Translations under genes and position numbers: made by a program
The notes under the pieces: model-generated
Seen by the model: the letters and a program-made list of their open reading frames with translations, nothing else
Databases searched by the model: none
What the model was told of the DNA's origin: nothing
Assembly: GCA_965227875.1 (NCBI GenBank)
Contig: OZ245783.1
Location: forward strand, 310,001-374,000
Length of the DNA stretch: 64,000 bases
Direction of reading: 5' to 3'
Source: G965227875 sp965227875
GTDB taxonomy: Bacteria > Pseudomonadota > Alphaproteobacteria > Rhizobiales > JAJFHC01
In this document: piece by piece, positions 44,782 to 53,033 of the stretch
How positions within the stretch are numbered: the stretch's first letter is position 1
How the letters are laid out: the number at the start of each line of letters is the position of its first letter

Positions 44782-46146
44782 TCAGGCGCTCAGCGCGGCA
44801 TGGATCGACTCCGCCGCTACCTTGCCATCCTCGACGGCGGCAACCGTCAGGTCCTCACCGCCGGCGACACAATCACCACCGGCCCAGATGCCGTCGACGC
44901 TGGTGTGGCGGTTTTCGTCGACCCGGATCCGGCCCCTGTCCAGCTCCGGCGCCGACGACTCGCTGCCCAGGGGCGACGCTTCGAACTTCTGCCCGATCGC
45001 CTTGAAGACCATGTCCGCCTCAAGGGTGAAGAAGGCGCCCGTGCCCGTCAGTTTCCCGTCGCCGTCGGTCGACGTGTATTCGAAGCGAATACCGCTGACC
45101 GTCTTGCCGTCGTCCGACAGGAGTCCGTCCGGTCTTGCGTTGTGGCGGATGCGCACGCCTTTCGTCTGGGCGAGATCCTGCTCGTATTCGCTTGCGTTCA
45201 TCCGGCTCTGGTCGCGGCGATAGACGATGGTCACGTTTTCCGCACCCAGAAGTTTCGTCTGGACCGCGACGTCCACGGCGGTCATGCCGCCCCCGACCAC
45301 GACCACGTCCCGCCCGACGGGCAGGGTGGACAGATCGGACGTCTGGCGGAGCTGCGCGATGTAGTCCACCGCGTCGTAGACACCGTCGAGGTTCTCGCCT
45401 TCGGCGCGTAGGGCGTTAACCCCGGCCAGGCCCATCCCGAGAAACACCGCGTCGAAATCGTCCCGCAAGCCGTCGAGAGAGATATCCTTGCCCAGACGCA
45501 TTCCGTGTCTGACCTCGATACCGCCGATGGAGAGCACGAATTCAGCCTCCCGCGCGGCGAAATCGTCGACCGTCTTGTAGGCCGCGATCCCGTATTCGTT
45601 CAGGCCGCCGGGCTTCTCCCGCGCCTCGAAGATCGTCACGTCGTGGCCATGCATGGCAAGCCGGTGCGCGCAGGCGAGCCCCGCGGGCCCGGCGCCGACG
45701 ACCGCCACCCGAAGGCCGGTGGGGGCCGCGCGCCCGAACGGCATGTCCCCGGCCGAGATCAGGGCGTCGACGGCATGGCGCTGGAGTTCGCCGATGCGCA
45801 CCGGCTTGCCTTCCGCCTCGTTGCGGACGCAAACCTGTTCGCACAGCGTTTCCGTGGGGCAGACCCGGGCGCACATGCCGCCGAGTATGTTCTGCTCGAG
45901 GATCGTCGTGGCCGAACCCCTGATGTCCCCACTCGAGATCTGGCGAATGAATTGCGGTATGTCGATACCGGTCGGACAGGCCGTCATGCACGGCGCGTCG
46001 TAGCAGAAATAGCATCTGTCGGCCTCGACGGCCGCTTCGTGCCGCGAAAGCGGCGGGTGAAGATCGGAAAAATTCTCCGCATAGGCCGCCCGGTCGAGCC
46101 GGCCAGCGACAATCCCGTCCTGCGGTGCTCCGCCTTGTGCAGTCAT
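44782..46146 (-). CDS. preT: NAD(P)-dependent subunit of dihydropyrimidine dehydrogenase, PreT
   Basis: A 454-residue electron-input subunit. Cysteine clusters CYFCYDAPCMTACPTG and GGMCARVCPTETLCEQVC bind Fe-S clusters, the first dinucleotide fold is VAVVGAGPAGLACAHRLA (FAD) and the second is VVVVGGGMTAVDVAVQ (NAD(P)H). The C-terminus has GIWAGGDCVAGGEDLTVAAV, the FAD-closing segment of the glutamate synthase small-subunit group. It is the first gene of the leftward preT-preA-DMT group, behind an AT-rich 136-bp region with a degenerate RutR-like box. Confidence 0.94.
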   Translation of the reverse strand: MTAQGGAPQDGIVAGRLDRAAYAENFSDLHPPLSRHEAAVEADRCYFCYDAPCMTACPTGIDIPQFIRQISSGDIRGSATTILEQNILGGMCARVCPTETLCEQVCVRNEAEGKPVRIGELQRHAVDALISAGDMPFGRAAPTGLRVAVVGAGPAGLACAHRLAMHGHDVTIFEAREKPGGLNEYGIAAYKTVDDFAAREAEFVLSIGGIEVRHGMRLGKDISLDGLRDDFDAVFLGMGLAGVNALRAEGENLDGVYDAVDYIAQLRQTSDLSTLPVGRDVVVVGGGMTAVDVAVQTKLLGAENVTIVYRRDQSRMNASEYEQDLAQTKGVRIRHNARPDGLLSDDGKTVSGIRFEYTSTDGDGKLTGTGAFFTLEADMVFKAIGQKFEASPLGSESSAPELDRGRIRVDENRHTSVDGIWAGGDCVAGGEDLTVAAVEDGKVAAESIHAALSA

Positions 46147-46229
46147 CGGACCCTCCCCCTATGCTGCAGGGCCATACCGGAACGATCCGCCATGGCCGGA
46201 AACTGATTGTCTCAGAATACGATCAAAAT

Positions 46230-46245
46230 TTTTCCATTTAGTCAA
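46230..46245 (-). promoter_or_regulatory. Possible degenerate RutR-like box upstream of preT
   Basis: On the minus strand the 16-mer reads TTGACTAAATGGAAAA. Against TTGACCA-NN-TGGTCAA it matches 11 of 14 fixed positions: the left half is good and the right half is poor. It sits about 84 bp before the preT start, in a strongly AT-rich stretch (46200-46255) where a promoter is expected. It could equally be chance in AT-rich DNA. Confidence 0.3.
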
Positions 46246-46282
46246 ATTTTTTCGCACCAGCCGCCAGAATGCCGGTGGCGGG

Positions 46283-47203
46283 TCAGAACTCCGCTTCCCT
46301 CGATCGCACAATTGCGCTGACCACTTCGTTGTAGGGTGCCTGCGTGCCGACTTCCTCTGCCACGACGGGCACCATTCCGTTGATGGCGTCGATCTCGGAG
46401 CGCCGGCGGTCCATGTGATCGAGCAGCATGGATGGTCGGGCATCCGGCATCCGGGTCCCGAACTGGGTGATGTAGTCGACGGGATCGTCGAACGTGATGT
46501 TGACGCCCTTCGCGCGTCCGGCCTCGTAGGCCTCGACACCGCAGCCCTTGGCGATGAGCCAGGACTGCGGGTCCGCCATCACCTCCCCGATCGTGCGGTG
46601 GAACACCGTGCACGGGCCGCTAAACGTGACGTTGCAGATGAATTTCTCCCAGACGAGCTGGTTGATGTCCTCATAGGCTTTCACGTTGAAGCCGGACGCC
46701 TGCCAGACGCCGGCGATCTTCTCCGCTCGGTCCATGCGTCCACCATTCATCTCGCCGATGCGGATCAGCGCCATGCCGTTGTGATGGGCGTGCCCCGGTC
46801 CTTTCATTGATGCGCCGAAACCCTGCGCGACGCCGAGCAGCACGTTGTCGGACGCCATGTACCTGGCGATCCGTTCCCCCGCTCCGAGGCCGTTCTGGAT
46901 CGTCAGCACCAGGGTGTCGTCCCCGAGCAGCGGGGCCGCCGCGCTCGCCGCGGCGCCGACGCCGTCGGCCTTGGTCGCGATGACCACGAGATCGCACGGC
47001 CCTGGTTCCGCAGGGTCGGTCGTCGCACGGACCGAGGTCACCACCCGGTTGCCGCTGGCGCCCTCGACCTTCAGTCCGCCGGCGTTGATTGCGTCCACAT
47101 GTTCCCGCCACGTGTCGATCGCCCAGACCTCGTTGCCCGCATCCGCCATCAGGGCCGCGTAAACCGAGCCCATCGCACCGGTCCCGACAATTGCAATCTT
47201 CAT
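46283..47203 (-). CDS. panE: 2-dehydropantoate 2-reductase-family oxidoreductase (PanE/ApbA)
   Basis: A 306-residue NADPH enzyme. The N-terminal MKIAIVGTGAMGSVYAALMA is the Rossmann motif, TIQNGLGAGERIA follows the first domain, and the C-terminal helical domain contains the conserved lysine segment LVWEKFICNV. Classical PanE reduces ketopantoate to pantoate for coenzyme A. Many alphaproteobacteria have several paralogues of unknown substrate, so the specific reaction is uncertain. ATG was chosen with a GGAAGGAAAG site upstream, removing 18 residues that an earlier start would add. Confidence 0.8.
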   Translation of the reverse strand: MKIAIVGTGAMGSVYAALMADAGNEVWAIDTWREHVDAINAGGLKVEGASGNRVVTSVRATTDPAEPGPCDLVVIATKADGVGAAASAAAPLLGDDTLVLTIQNGLGAGERIARYMASDNVLLGVAQGFGASMKGPGHAHHNGMALIRIGEMNGGRMDRAEKIAGVWQASGFNVKAYEDINQLVWEKFICNVTFSGPCTVFHRTIGEVMADPQSWLIAKGCGVEAYEAGRAKGVNITFDDPVDYITQFGTRMPDARPSMLLDHMDRRRSEIDAINGMVPVVAEEVGTQAPYNEVVSAIVRSREAEF

Positions 47204-47293
47204 CCGCGTCTTTCCTTCCCAAGCTGAATTTCCCGGCGACATTATCGTCCGCCGCACGCTCCGGACAAGCGCCCGTACCGCAGGGCGGGCGCG

Positions 47294-47749
47294 TCAGGAT
47301 CGATCGGCGGAGATTTCCCGTTCGAGAAGCCGGCCAATGTCCCTCAGAGACGTTTCCGCTCGCGCAATCGTTTCCTCGGGGATGGCCGCGGCAAGCCGCT
47401 GCAGAGGAACAACCTCCCGCCGCGCCATCTCCTCGAAGACGGACTTCCCGGCCGCGGTGAGGCCGAACAGCGGTGAACGCCTGTGGGCGGGGTTGTCGAA
47501 CGGTTCGACATAACCCTCGCTTTCGAGGCTGTTCATCACCGTTTGCACATGCTGTCGCGAAACACCCCGCTGCCGGGCGATCTCCGGCACGGTCATCTTC
47601 CCCGAACCGTTGAGGACCTCCATCACGGCGCGCATGGACGGATTGACGCCGATATCGGCGTGAAGGTCGTCGGCAAGTGTTCGCAACCGGTTGAAACAGG
47701 CCCTGATCTCGGTGAACAGTGCGTAGAGCCTCACTTCCTTTTCCGTCAT
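47294..47749 (-). CDS. MarR-family transcriptional regulator
   Basis: A 151-residue winged-helix regulator. The DNA-binding core is MTVPEIARQRGVSRQHVQTV followed by MNSLESEGYVEPFDNPAHRR, the expected recognition helix plus wing. The C-terminal helices form the dimer interface. The ATG overlaps the stop of the sterol-desaturase-family gene (ATGA), so the enzyme gene and this gene are co-translated. It most likely represses this two-gene operon through the large inverted repeat at its promoter. A longer N-terminus is possible in frame but would overlap the upstream gene. Confidence 0.88.
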   Translation of the reverse strand: MTEKEVRLYALFTEIRACFNRLRTLADDLHADIGVNPSMRAVMEVLNGSGKMTVPEIARQRGVSRQHVQTVMNSLESEGYVEPFDNPAHRRSPLFGLTAAGKSVFEEMARREVVPLQRLAAAIPEETIARAETSLRDIGRLLEREISADRS

Positions 47750-48606
47750 GTCCCGCCTTTTCCTCGCCTCGCCGTTACGCTCCCGGCCCGCGGTATGCGC
47801 AGCGGCCCGAACGGCAGCCTGAGCATCCACCACAACGAATCTGGCCGCTCGTCCTGGCATTCCGCAAGGCCGATTTCCATAGTGGCGAGTTCACTTTCCT
47901 TCTTGTCCCTGTAGGTTCCGAAGAGATGATCCCAGAACGCGAAGGTCGCGCCGTAATTGCTGTCGGTCTCGGGATAACGGGACGAATGATGAACCCGGTG
48001 CATTTCTGGCGTCACCAGGAAAAACCGGAAAATCCGTTCCAGAGGTCTGGGCATGCGAATGTTCGCATGCGTGAAGACAGCCATCGCCGCATCGAAGAGT
48101 TCATAAACCAACAGGGTGACAGGGGAAATTCCGAGCAGAATGATGGCCGCCAACACGACCGGCGTGTTGATGAGAAATTCCGCCGGGTGGAAGCGGACCG
48201 TCGTCGAGATATCGATGAACCGGTCCGAGTGGTGAACCCGGTGGACACGCCACAGCAACGGAATCTTGTGCATCGCCAGATGCAATCCCCAGGAGACCAG
48301 GCTGCGCAACAGTAGGCCGGCCGCGAAAGCCACAACCGGGGAAAGCACGAGAAGGTTAAGCAAACCGATCCCCTGGTCTCTCGCGAAATCCGCGGCGACA
48401 AGTCCGGACACGGGCACGGCACCAAGCACCATGATGTTGAGCAGCGTGAGACCGTAATTGGCCAACCATCGACGCTGCCTCACGCCGACTTCACGACGCC
48501 GGGCGACTACCGTCTCCAACAGCCCGAAAAACACCAGTGCGCCGAAAAAAGCCGCGTACTGGAGAGGTTCAATCTCCGCCCGCAGAAACGACTCGAGGGT
48601 ATCCAT
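47746..48606 (-). CDS. Sterol desaturase / fatty acid hydroxylase family membrane protein
   Basis: A 286-residue di-iron membrane enzyme. Histidine clusters of the superfamily are visible: HLAMHK near residue 108, RVHRVHHSD about ten residues later, then EMHRVHHS in the C-terminal half. Four or so hydrophobic segments surround them. Members hydroxylate or desaturate sterols, fatty acids or carotenoids. I chose the ATG 8 nt after GGAGG; two other in-frame ATGs lie just upstream, within or next to the inverted repeat. It is the first gene of an operon with the MarR regulator. Confidence 0.87.
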   Translation of the reverse strand: MDTLESFLRAEIEPLQYAAFFGALVFFGLLETVVARRREVGVRQRRWLANYGLTLLNIMVLGAVPVSGLVAADFARDQGIGLLNLLVLSPVVAFAAGLLLRSLVSWGLHLAMHKIPLLWRVHRVHHSDRFIDISTTVRFHPAEFLINTPVVLAAIILLGISPVTLLVYELFDAAMAVFTHANIRMPRPLERIFRFFLVTPEMHRVHHSSRYPETDSNYGATFAFWDHLFGTYRDKKESELATMEIGLAECQDERPDSLWWMLRLPFGPLRIPRAGSVTARRGKGGT

Positions 48607-48613
48607 GATCATA

Positions 48614-48676
48614 TCCTCCATATTGACAACTTGATTGTCATTTTACATTTGACAATCAAGTTGTCAATATGGAGGA
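48614..48676. promoter_or_regulatory. Perfect 27-bp inverted repeat, probable MarR double operator
   Basis: The 27 bases at 48614-48640 are exactly complementary to those at 48650-48676, separated by the 9-nt spacer TTTTACATT. Each arm is itself nearly palindromic: TGACAA-CTTGA-TTGTCA on the left and TTGACAA-TCAAG-TTGTCAA on the right. The GGAGG ribosome site of the sterol-desaturase gene is the outer end of the left arm on the minus strand. The layout suggests two dimer sites for the MarR protein encoded by the second gene of the operon. Confidence 0.75.
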
Positions 48677-48729
48677 GCTCGGCCGACCGACCCTCAACGC
48701 GCAAATGTGAACCGATTGGCCCGGGACCG

Positions 48730-48759
48730 TGTTATACTTGCGCCAGTCCTTTAAGGACT
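48730..48759 (+). promoter_or_regulatory. Possible -10 element and palindrome ahead of the small secreted protein gene
   Basis: TATACT at 48733-48738, preceded by TGT, resembles an extended -10. It is followed by the palindrome AGTCCTTTAAGGACT at 48745-48759, which would lie at or just after the transcription start. No good -35 is seen at 17 nt. The palindrome could be an operator or the foot of a small 5' hairpin. Confidence 0.4.
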
Positions 48760-48787
48760 TGGCCACTCGAACGTTCTCTGGAGGAAC

Positions 48788-49009
48788 ATGATGTTCAGGA
48801 AAACAATCATGATTGGCTCATTCGCCGCCGGCCTGATCGCCGGCACCGCGGCATTCGCGGGCGAACAGAACACGGCTGCCTCTCCCGCCCCGGCTCCGGC
48901 GGCCACGACCGGAGAAGCAAAGACGGTTGTCGTGCCCTCCAAGCAGCAGCAGACACCCGTTCCGTCACGCGGACACGGCTGCGGTCACGCGGCGGCTGCG
49001 ACGTCCTGA
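48788..49009 (+). CDS. Small secreted protein of unknown function
   Basis: A 73-residue protein with a clear signal peptide (MMFRKTIMIGSFAAGLIAGTA, cleavage near AFAGE). The mature part of about 48 residues is rich in alanine, proline and threonine and ends with RGHGCGHAAAATS, a short His/Cys motif that could bind a metal. GGAGGA lies just upstream. It diverges from the sterol-desaturase gene. I do not recognise a family. Confidence 0.7.
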   Translation: MMFRKTIMIGSFAAGLIAGTAAFAGEQNTAASPAPAPAATTGEAKTVVVPSKQQQTPVPSRGHGCGHAAAATS

Positions 49010-49010
49010 C

Positions 49011-49049
49011 GAAAACGCCGGGTCTCCCTTTCAAGGTGCAGACCCGGTG
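49011..49049 (-). terminator. Probable terminator for the TerC gene
   Basis: CCGGGTCT at 49018-49025 pairs with AGACCCGG at 49040-49047. Read leftward, the stem is followed by a short U-rich run (complement of GAAAACG). It lies between two converging genes, 10 bp beyond the TerC stop, and fits as that gene's Rho-independent terminator, though the U-tract is short. Confidence 0.5.
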
Positions 49050-49056
49050 CGGCACG

Positions 49057-49845
49057 TCATTCCTCGCGCGTTCCCTTGAAGGGGTCGGGCGGCGTGCGTG
49101 ACTGTGCTTCAAGTGTCCGCCTCTTGGCCCGTCTCGAAAGCATGTTGAGCCCTTCGATGAGACCGGAGAAGGCCATGGCCGTGTACACATAGCCACGGGG
49201 AACATGGACGCCGAACCCGTCGGCGATCAACGTCGTCCCGATGAGAAGCAGAAAGCCCAGCGCCAGCATCACGATGGTCGGGTTGCGCTGTATGAAATCG
49301 GCAAGCGGCGTGGCGGCCGCCAGCATCACGCCGACCGCCACCACGACTGCAACGACCATGATCGGGATGTGGTCGGTCATGCCGACGGCGGTGATGATGC
49401 TGTCCACCGAAAACACCAGATCGAGCAGGAGAATCTGGAAGATGACGCGCCCGGTACCGGCATAGTCGCCGCCCGTGTCGTAAAGCGTGGGCGCCGGGTC
49501 CGGGTCCACCAGGTGATGGATTTCGCGCGTGGCTTTCCAGACGAGAAAAAGCCCGCCCGCAATGAGGATGAGGTCGCGCCAGGACAGGGCCAGGCCAAAC
49601 ACTTCCATGATCGGTGTCGTCAGCTTGACGATGAACACCACCATGCCGAGCAGGACCAGACGCAACACCAGTGCGGCGCCGATACCGATCGTTCTGGCGC
49701 GATTGCGTTTTTCTTCCGGAAGCCTGTTCGTCAGGACGGCGATGAAGATCAGATTATCAATCCCGAGAACGATCTCCATCGCGATAAGCGACACCAGTGC
49801 CGCCCATGCGACGGGATCGGACAATAGTCCGACGAGATAATCCAT
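49057..49845 (-). CDS. TerC-family integral membrane protein
   Basis: A 262-residue protein with about seven hydrophobic segments. The conserved acidic helices EIVLGIDNLIFIAVL near residue 24 and LDLVFSVDSIITAVGM near residue 140 are the hallmark of TerC proteins, linked to tellurite resistance and manganese export during secretion. The cytoplasmic tail ends in a basic and proline-rich stretch. It is monocistronic, with a probable terminator after its stop. Confidence 0.9.
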   Translation of the reverse strand: MDYLVGLLSDPVAWAALVSLIAMEIVLGIDNLIFIAVLTNRLPEEKRNRARTIGIGAALVLRLVLLGMVVFIVKLTTPIMEVFGLALSWRDLILIAGGLFLVWKATREIHHLVDPDPAPTLYDTGGDYAGTGRVIFQILLLDLVFSVDSIITAVGMTDHIPIMVVAVVVAVGVMLAAATPLADFIQRNPTIVMLALGFLLLIGTTLIADGFGVHVPRGYVYTAMAFSGLIEGLNMLSRRAKRRTLEAQSRTPPDPFKGTREE

Positions 49846-49940
49846 GACCTGATCCTTCGAGGAGCAATCGAGTCCAGAAGATGGATCATGCCCGTTTCAT
49901 CGTCAATCGGCGCCGGTGCTCCGCCCTGTCGGTCACACCG

Positions 49941-50005
49941 AAAAAAATGCGCCCCCGGGGCGGGTTATCCGGCATTTTGACGGCAAGCCGGATTCCGGGG
50001 GCGCA
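49941..50005 (-). terminator. Strong Rho-independent terminator of the small orphan gene
   Basis: Outer arms TGCGCCCCCGG (49948-49958) and CCGGGGGCGCA (49995-50005) form an 11-bp stem, and inner arms ATCCGGC (49967-49973) and GCCGGAT (49987-49993) form a second stem inside. Read leftward, the structure is followed directly by seven U residues (A7 at 49941-49947 on the plus strand). It lies 26 bp after the stop of the leftward small gene. Confidence 0.8.
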
Positions 50006-50031
50006 ACGGGGAGTGGGGAGATGCCTGGCTT

Positions 50032-50301
50032 TCAGACGCCGGCGTCGCTATCCGTGCCGTTGCGCAGGTTCTTGTCGAGAAACATGGCGAGTTCCCCCAT
50101 GGGGCGGTCCCGGTATTCGCCCAGGTCGCCCGCGGAAAACCCCAGGTCGTCGCGGTCGAAGTCATCCTTCAGGCAGTCGATCAGACGTTCCACGCCTTCC
50201 ACCCACTGATCTTCCGACATGCGCTCCCCCGGCACATGCTTCTTCCAGCCGCGAGGCGTCTGGCTGAACGCCTCGCAGATAACTTCCTTGTAATACTCCA
50301 T
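50032..50301 (-). CDS. Small hypothetical protein (89 residues)
   Basis: Unrecognised. The chosen ATG has AGAGGGA upstream; the frame is open further but the extension looks non-native. The protein begins MEYYKEVICEAFSQTPRG, is rich in acidic residues (a LKDDFDRDDLGF stretch) and ends with MFLDKNLRNGTDSDAGV. It has no signal peptide or membrane segment, so it is probably a small cytoplasmic protein. A strong terminator after it supports a real, independently expressed gene. The 222 bp upstream contain a palindrome, GTGAATC-CTCCGT-GATTCAC, at 50467-50486. Confidence 0.65.
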   Translation of the reverse strand: MEYYKEVICEAFSQTPRGWKKHVPGERMSEDQWVEGVERLIDCLKDDFDRDDLGFSAGDLGEYRDRPMGELAMFLDKNLRNGTDSDAGV

Positions 50302-50523
50302 GCAGATCCCTCTTGGTCCCAACCCGCTCGTGGGCCATCGCGCGCACCCATCCCCCTGTCGCAGGTACTCGTCCCACTTCAGTGGCGTGGAAAACGGGAT
50401 AGAAACGCGGTTGCCCTGTGCTTGCCCCCTGACGCGTCCGTCATGACTCACAGTGGTCAAGCGAGCGTGAATCCTCCGTGATTCACGTCACTTGTCGGAG
50501 TCAGGGGCATTCCCGCCGGCAGG

Positions 50524-52158
50524 TCACGGTTCAGACTGCGCGGAAACGCCGAATCCGGCCAGCGTTCTATCGAGATCCGGGGCCGCGTCGACAAGTTTCC
50601 TCGTGTAGGGATGGTTCGGCGAATCGAACACTTCGCCCGTTCGGCCCCGTTCGACGATCCTGCCCTGGTACATGACGAGGACATCGTCGGTGATCGCCCT
50701 CACGACGCTGAGATCGTGGGATATGAACAGGTATGCAAGGCCGAACTGGCTCCTGAGTTCGGCAAGGAGGTCGAGGATCTGGGCCCGGACGGAGACATCC
50801 AGCGCGGAGACGGGCTCGTCAGCGACGACGAGCGCGGGGCGCGTGATCAGGGCCCTGGCGACCGCCAGGCGCTGGCGCTGTCCACCGGAGAATTCGTGCG
50901 GGAATTTCTCCGCGTCCGAGGGATCGAGCCCCACGTCCCGCAGCACCTCCGCCACCCTGGCCCCACGCTCAGCCGGAGGGACGGTGCCTCGCAGAAGGTG
51001 CAGAGGTTCGGCCACGAGTCGCCCGACGCGATGCCGCGGATTGAAACTGCCGAAAGGATCCTGGAACACCACCTGCATGTGACGGCGGGCTTGGTTCATT
51101 TTCTTGCGGTCGAGCGTAGCGATGTCCTCCCCGCGAAACAGGATCTGCCCACCGGTCGGCCGGTCCAGTCCGAGCATCATGCGGGCCAGGGTGGACTTGC
51201 CGCAGCCCGACTCACCCACCAGGCCGACACTCTGTCCAGGCGCGATCTCAAAACTGACATCGTCGACCGCACGAAACGGCGACGCAGGGCGCCACAAGTA
51301 GCGCCGCGGCATCGGGTAGGCGCGTTCGACATGCCGCACGTCGACGAGGTTCTCCTGTGCCACGCCGGCATCCTTCATGTCGGGACGTGCAGGCACATGG
51401 GCCGACGCCGCGACGAGGGCCTTGCTGTAGGGATGAGACATGGACCGGAACAGCTCACGCGTCCGGTCCTGCTCCACGATCTCCCCGTCTTTCATGATCG
51501 CGATGCGGTCGGCCATGTCCGCGACCACCGCGAGATCATGGGAGATCAGGAGGAGCGCCGTCTTCTTCTCCGACACGAGATCGCGAAGCAGATCGAGGAT
51601 CTGGGCCTGGACCGTCACGTCGAGCGCGGACGTCGGTTCGTCCGCGATGAGCAGCATCGGATCGAGGGCGACGGCCATCGCGATCACCACCCGCTGGCGC
51701 TGTCCTCCCGACAGCTGATGCGGGTATCGCTCGTAGATCCGCGTATCGGCACCCAGGCCCACACGACCGAATATCGCCCTCACCCGATCTTCGGCGACCG
51801 CACGCGACGCACCGGTATGGAGCCTGATGCCTTCGGCAACCTGCGCTCCGGCGGTATGGACAGGGTTCAGCGCGGTCATGGGCTCCTGGAAGACCATGGC
51901 CATGGCATTGCCGCGCAGCCGGCACAACAGCGACTCCGCCATGCCCGTCACGTCGCGGCCGTCGAGCAGGATCTTCCCGCCGACGACGGATCCGCGCGGC
52001 AGAAGCTGGAGGACGGACAGGGCGGTGAGCGACTTGCCCGAACCGGATTCGCCGACGAGACCAAGCGTCTGCCCGGCGTCCAGATCGAGCGACAGCCCCC
52101 GAAGGATGGGCGTGCCTGCGATGGCGAGGGAAAGGTCGCGGATTTCGAGCAGCGCCAT
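50524..52158 (-). CDS. ABC transporter ATP-binding protein with fused DppD- and DppF-type domains
   Basis: A 544-residue protein with two complete ATPase domains. The first has Walker A GESGSGKSL, signature LSGGQRQR and LLIADEPTSALD; the second has GESGCGKST, FSGGQRQR and VVADEPVSALD. This fused form replaces separate DppD and DppF subunits (as in YejF and GsiA). The chain ends with the oligopeptide-ATPase C-terminus but without the longer cysteine extension. It is the last gene of the leftward operon M20-binding protein-DppB-DppC-ATPase, and starts 2 bp after the DppC stop. Confidence 0.94.
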   Translation of the reverse strand: MALLEIRDLSLAIAGTPILRGLSLDLDAGQTLGLVGESGSGKSLTALSVLQLLPRGSVVGGKILLDGRDVTGMAESLLCRLRGNAMAMVFQEPMTALNPVHTAGAQVAEGIRLHTGASRAVAEDRVRAIFGRVGLGADTRIYERYPHQLSGGQRQRVVIAMAVALDPMLLIADEPTSALDVTVQAQILDLLRDLVSEKKTALLLISHDLAVVADMADRIAIMKDGEIVEQDRTRELFRSMSHPYSKALVAASAHVPARPDMKDAGVAQENLVDVRHVERAYPMPRRYLWRPASPFRAVDDVSFEIAPGQSVGLVGESGCGKSTLARMMLGLDRPTGGQILFRGEDIATLDRKKMNQARRHMQVVFQDPFGSFNPRHRVGRLVAEPLHLLRGTVPPAERGARVAEVLRDVGLDPSDAEKFPHEFSGGQRQRLAVARALITRPALVVADEPVSALDVSVRAQILDLLAELRSQFGLAYLFISHDLSVVRAITDDVLVMYQGRIVERGRTGEVFDSPNHPYTRKLVDAAPDLDRTLAGFGVSAQSEP

Positions 52159-52160
52159 CC

Positions 52161-53033
52161 TCAGCGCCGCCTCTGGAGGCGAGGGTCGAAGATGTCGCGA
52201 AGTCCGTCACCCAGCAGGTTGAGGCCAAGAACCGTGATGACGATGGCCAGCCCCGGGAAAAGCGCAAGGTGGGGGGCGAGGCTCATCATCGTCTGGGCCT
52301 CGTTGAGCATGCGCCCCCAGCTGGGATCCGGCGGTTGCGTTCCGAGCCCCACATAGCTCAGTCCCGCTTCGATGAGGATGCCGAGGGAGAACTGGATCGA
52401 CCCCTGCACGATGAGGATGTTCGTCAGGTTGGGCAGGATATGTTCCGCGCTGATCCGCACCGCACCCTTGCCCGACGCCCGCGCGGAGAGAACGAACTCG
52501 CGTTGCCACAGGGCCAGCGCCCCGCCGCGCACGAGCCGGGCAAAGACAGGCACGTTGAAGATCCCGATCGCGATCATCGCGTTGAGCGCGCTCGGTCCGA
52601 AAATCGCCGTGATGAGCACCGCCATCAGGAGGGACGGAAAAGCGAAAATGAAATCGTTTCCCCGCATGATGAGTTCATCGAGGAACCCGCCTCTCGCCGC
52701 CGCGGCCGCCCCCAGCGGAACGCCGAGCCCCATCCCGATGCCCACGGCAACGAGCGACACCGCGATCGAGTTGCGCGCGCCGACCATGATCATCGACAGC
52801 ACGTCCCGGCCGAAATGGTCCGTACCGAACCAGTGAGCGGCGCCGGGCGTCTGCAGCTTCGACGGGATATCGATTTCGGTCACCGGATAGGGCGTCCAGA
52901 AGAATGAGACGAGCGCCATGACGACGACCGCCGAAGAGATCGCCGCACCGATCACGAAACCGCGGTTCCGGACCGCCCGTCGGGAGAACCCGCGGATGGA
53001 GCTGTCCTGATCCGGAAGCGGCATGTCAGACAT
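52161..53033 (-). CDS. ABC transporter permease, DppC type
   Basis: A permease of about 290 residues. A hydrophilic N-terminus is followed by the first helix, then HWFGTDHFGRDVLSMIMVG, the landmark of DppC permeases, and by FVLSARASGKGAVRISAEHIL near the ATPase-contact loop. The C-terminal NLLGDGLRDIFDPRL is the family's usual ending. The ATG overlaps the preceding DppB stop by 8 bp; a start 12 codons upstream is possible but would overlap further. Confidence 0.93.
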   Translation of the reverse strand: MSDMPLPDQDSSIRGFSRRAVRNRGFVIGAAISSAVVVMALVSFFWTPYPVTEIDIPSKLQTPGAAHWFGTDHFGRDVLSMIMVGARNSIAVSLVAVGIGMGLGVPLGAAAAARGGFLDELIMRGNDFIFAFPSLLMAVLITAIFGPSALNAMIAIGIFNVPVFARLVRGGALALWQREFVLSARASGKGAVRISAEHILPNLTNILIVQGSIQFSLGILIEAGLSYVGLGTQPPDPSWGRMLNEAQTMMSLAPHLALFPGLAIVITVLGLNLLGDGLRDIFDPRLQRRR

